DNA of 20,580 nt, taken from Willaertia magna. Taxonomy: Eukaryota > Heterolobosea > Eutetramitea > Acrasida > Naegleriidae. The notes under the pieces are model-generated. The model did not search any database and was not told where the DNA came from. It saw only the letters and a list, made by a program, of their open reading frames with translations. The stretch covers positions 1 to 20,580 of the forward strand of contig CADWAF010004306.1 of the NCBI GenBank assembly GCA_902984215.1, given 5' to 3'. The position numbers and the translations under genes are program-made. This document shows, one piece after another, positions 17,720-20,580 of this stretch (within the stretch, counting starts at the first letter, position 1; the number at the start of each line of letters is the position of its first letter).

Positions 17720-20580
17720 CTAGAAGTTGGGTGTCTCCAGTCCCCATATTAAAGGAATGAATATTGATGAAAATATCATAAAAAGAATGTTTAGTGGGAG
17801 TCCAACTTTTGTGTAATCAAAGAATTTATAATTACCAGGTGATTGGACTAATAAAAATATAAATCATTAAAAGAACTAAAAACTTACTTAATAAATTTGT
17901 TTGGTATCCCTATTGTTATTATTGTATTAAATAGATATTTAAATATTATTATATATTTGGTATAATATATAAATATTTACTTACTATTGGAGTTGAAAAA
18001 TCAGAAGTGGCCGCAATCGTGACCACCATGGCCATAGCTCTTACATTCAAACCACTTGTTTCTGCTATAGCTATTGCTATTGGTAAATTAATACTAGCTG
18101 CTGCATTATTTGTAATAACAGTTGTACACACTTGTGTTATTAAAAACATAATTGCAGGTAATAAAATAATTGGAATATTGGCAGCCTTAATTAAAAGAGC
18201 AAAAGCCTCTGCCACACCACTTTCTCTCACAGCAAGACCTATTCCTAAACTACTTCCAACTAAAATTAATAATTCCCATTCAATAGTTTGTACAGCTTTT
18301 GAAGGTGAAATAAATCTTAAAATAACGCAAACACAAAATGTGACAAGTGTACAATAGATCATATCAATACCAGCTGTAGCACAAGCAATCATAGCAACGA
18401 ATACAGGGAAAATTAAATACTCCCACCACCATAAATTATATTCTTTACCAAATACTTTTAATATGAAATTTCTAGTGTCTTTCTTTGGATCAACATCTCC
18501 TCTAGAAATAATATAAAAATCATTTGTTTCTCTCCATTTAGAATAAAAATCTGCCTTACTTATTAATAATAAGGTATCCCCAGCTTGTACACTTAAATTA
18601 TCAAAATGATGTTTAGCTTCAGCATTTGAATTTAAAACAGTTTCTTTTTGTCTAACTGCTAACACAACACACTTATATAATAGATAATAATTAATTATAA
18701 TCATTATTATTGTGATATTAGTACTTACTTGAAACATTTTCTCAAAAGTATGATAGTCAGCACCAACACAATTATTGGCAGAACCAACAACAACTTCAAA
18801 GAATTCAACATCTACTGATTTACTTGCTTTCTTTTCACTTTTAGTTTTTTCAACTGAACCATAATTCTTTTCCTCACTATTTGGGGATGTCAACAAAACA
18901 TTATTTGAAATATCATCTTGTTTTTTAAATTTGTTCTTAATTCTATCTAAAATTGAAACCTTTTTAAAAGATACTAAACTTGATTCCATTTGATTGTTAT
19001 TATTATTATCTGTAGATATCATTACATCTTCCATATCGATATCATCATTATCTTCCTCAACGTTCTTTGAAGAAGAACCTACTAATGAGGCGATATCACT
19101 ACTGCCACTAATCCTTGAAGCAACACCTGTGAATGAATGTAACTTCATAATATCTTCAGGTAAACCTCTAAACACAATTTTATCATCTAATTGAATAATA
19201 ACATCATCAGGTACCGGAATAATATGTTCTTCAACAACTTCACTATCTAACGATTTAGTTCTAATAATCTCAATAATTTCTAAACTACCTAAACCTAAAT
19301 GTTTAATTGCCTTCTTCTTATTCTTTCCAATAAGTGGTGACTTTCCTTCATTCAACCACAATTGAGATAAAAACAATTCTCCTCTTTCCTTAGTAGCACT
19401 AAAAGCATTTCCTTTATGATTTGGTAATAACCAAACACCAATCACTGACATGTACACAGTTTCAACAACTAGTAATATTCCACCAATATAAATAAATTCA
19501 AAGAAACCAAATTCTGGATAACCATAAGATTGTAAAATTCCTGATGCAACTAAATTAGTTGATGTACCAATTAATGTACATAAACCACCAGCAATTGTTG
19601 TATAACTTAGTGGAATTAAAAACTTTGAACTAGAAATATTATGTGATTTAGCCCAATCTTGAATTAATGGAATAAAAGCCACAACGATTGGAGTATTATT
19701 TAAAAACATTGAAAGTAAAGAAATTGGAATACAAATTCTAATTAAAGTAATTGGTAAAAAAGTAGGTTTACCAAACATTACTTTAGATACTTTCAATAAA
19801 ACTGGATTATTACTTAATGGATAAACAATTGGAAATAATAAAGCAATTGTGATTAATCCTTCATTTGAAAATCCAGCCAACGCTTGTTCTACACTAATAA
19901 TTTGTAAAACAGTAAATATTGCAAGAGCAGTAAAAGCTATGAAATAAGGTCTAAAAATATCTAAAACTAATGAGATTAATACACCAATAACAACAAATAA
20001 AACAATCCACATTTTCCAATTTTTAATGTCAAATACTGCAACAGGTGATTTTTTACCACATGTATTATCAACTATTCCTTTACTTATTAGTTTATAGTTA
20101 TCTTCATTATCTTGTTTTTGTGACAATGTTGAAAATAAATGATTAGAGTCTAATAATTGTTCTTCTTTTGTTTCTTTTACTAATAATTCAAGAGTGTATT
20201 GATTATCAAAAAGTGATGGAACATTTAAAATCTCGGAAGTTTCATTAATTGAACCAGTAAAGGAATTTCTAATTAAATAAATATTTACACAAAATAAATA
20301 AAATAAATTCTTACCCTAATGTAATTAATTCATAATTCGTAACGTTATGTGAAGATGGGTCAAAATCTTCATGAACTAGTCTAAGTAAAATTTCCTTATT
20401 AAAAGTGTGAGTTTGATTTTTATAGAAAATATCCCACGTTAAAGTACGTTTTTCATGTTGATAATTTATAATAGCTATTCCATCAATTCTTTTCGTTTCA
20501 TTATTAAATTCATTCACATCTATTAAATTTTGTAATTCACAGTCAAATTTATAATTTGCGGCTGTTTTAAACAATAATTT
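17720..20580 (-). CDS. DASS/SLC13-type anion transporter with TrkA-C domains (5' partial)
   Basis: Exons 20315->20580, 18729-20268, 17985-18671, 17888-17909 and 17720-17847 encode 880 visible residues; the start is outside the window. The visible N-terminal ~175 residues are soluble with four NxT sequons (NET, NQT, NVT, NET), suggesting an extracellular or luminal domain. The first membrane half follows, with FLNNTPIVVAFIP and the substrate motif GTSTNLVASG. Next comes a long soluble region with two TrkA-C/RCK_C-like segments: SPLIGKNKKKAIKHLGL to KIVFRG, and FFEVVVGSANNCVG to GDTLLLIS. Between them is an Asn/Asp-rich acidic stretch. The second membrane half has TNNAAASINLP, the symmetry-related substrate motif, then ATSDFSTPIGYQTN and SPGNYKFFDYTKVGLPL. 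This TM-RCK_C-TM plan occurs in sodium/sulfate transporters of algae and in bacterial SLC13 relatives. Sulfate or dicarboxylate uptake is therefore likely; the exact substrate is not visible. Confidence 0.88.
17848..17887 (-). other. Last intron of the transporter gene (40 bp)
   Basis: The donor is GTAAGT at 17887 and acceptor TTTATTAG ends at 17848. It joins TTA TTA A to TC CAA TCA CCT, giving NLLIQSPGNYKFFDY, the expected family sequence. Phase 1. Confidence 0.85.
17888..17909 (-). other. 22-nt micro-exon of the transporter gene
   Basis: It encodes GYQTNLL plus one base of the next codon, flanked by TAG and GTAAGT. The preceding exon ends STPI and the next begins QSPGNYKFF. Together they rebuild the conserved DASS segment after the second substrate motif, so the exon is real even though it is tiny. 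Confidence 0.85.
17910..17984 (-). other. Intron before the micro-exon (75 bp)
   Basis: The donor is GTAAGT at 17984 and acceptor CAATAG ends at 17910. Phase 0, joining CCA ATA to GGA TAC. Read-through meets TAA after twelve codons. Confidence 0.85.
18672..18728 (-). other. Stop-free 57-bp intron inside the second TrkA-C segment
   Basis: The donor is GTAAGT at 18728 and acceptor TATAAG ends at 18672. Splicing gives FEKMFQ-CVVLAVRQ, matching TrkA-C proteins, in which this strand is uninterrupted. The intron is 19 codons long, phase 0 and without a stop, so retention would add a hydrophobic Ile/Tyr-rich insert without breaking the frame. Confidence 0.8.
20269..20314 (-). other. Intron in the N-terminal domain of the transporter gene (46 bp)
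   Basis: The donor is GTAAGA, the only non-GTAAGT donor in the window, and acceptor AATTAG ends at 20269. It joins TTA GG to A AAT TCC, giving ELITLGNSFTGSINETSE, continuous with the long exon. Reading straight on stops at 20311-20313. Confidence 0.8.

Noticed and set aside
18007..18357. 116-codon hydrophobic + strand frame
   Set aside because: It is the antisense image of the second membrane half of the transporter; hydrophobic codons mirror into hydrophobic codons.
1..20580. Transposons, retroelements, viral insertions or CRISPR arrays
   Set aside because: No transposase, reverse transcriptase, terminal repeats, capsid-like genes or regularly spaced repeats were seen on either strand.

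Overview
The window is nuclear DNA of an A+T-rich, gene-dense protist. It holds nine protein-coding genes separated by only 11 to 276 bp. Eight short spliceosomal introns (37 to 113 bp) can be placed because joining their flanks restores continuous, family-typical protein; seven of the eight donors read GTAAGT and one GTAAGA. Proteins carry Gln/Asn runs, and several start codons sit in A-rich leaders. Compactness, GTAAGT introns and a CFAP46-like ciliary candidate together suggest a heterolobosean amoeboflagellate such as Naegleria. That placement is inference; other A+T-rich amoebae are not excluded by sequence alone.

Left third, + strand: (1) the 3' part of an ELAV/CELF-type three-RRM RNA-binding protein; (2) a CWH43/PGAP2IP-like multi-pass membrane protein with a C-terminal endonuclease/exonuclease/phosphatase (EEP) domain, expected to act in GPI-anchor lipid remodelling; (3) an intronless RCC1-repeat protein. 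Transcription then switches to the - strand, with only 11 bp between the RCC1 stop and the next stop.

Right two thirds, - strand (in plus-coordinate order): (4) a protein with one N-terminal KH domain and otherwise unrecognised sequence; (5) a 207-residue disordered nuclear-type protein with a perfect D-box (RKALGDITN), securin/Patronus-like; (6) a three-exon, 1861-residue TPR protein ending in a CHAT/separase-fold domain without visible catalytic residues; (7) a theta-class glutathione S-transferase; (8) a four-TM protein of unknown function; (9) the 3' part of a DASS/SLC13-type anion transporter with two TrkA-C (RCK_C) segments, a 22-nt micro-exon and an N-terminal non-membrane domain carrying four N-glycosylation sequons, continuing past the window edge.

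The genes are mostly unrelated housekeeping functions. The most interesting neighbourhood is genes 5 and 6: a D-box securin-like protein lying 41 bp downstream, same strand, of a TPR protein with an apparently dead separase/CFAP46-like domain. No RNA genes, transposons, CRISPR arrays or viral genes were recognised. No gene-free stretch exceeds 300 bp.
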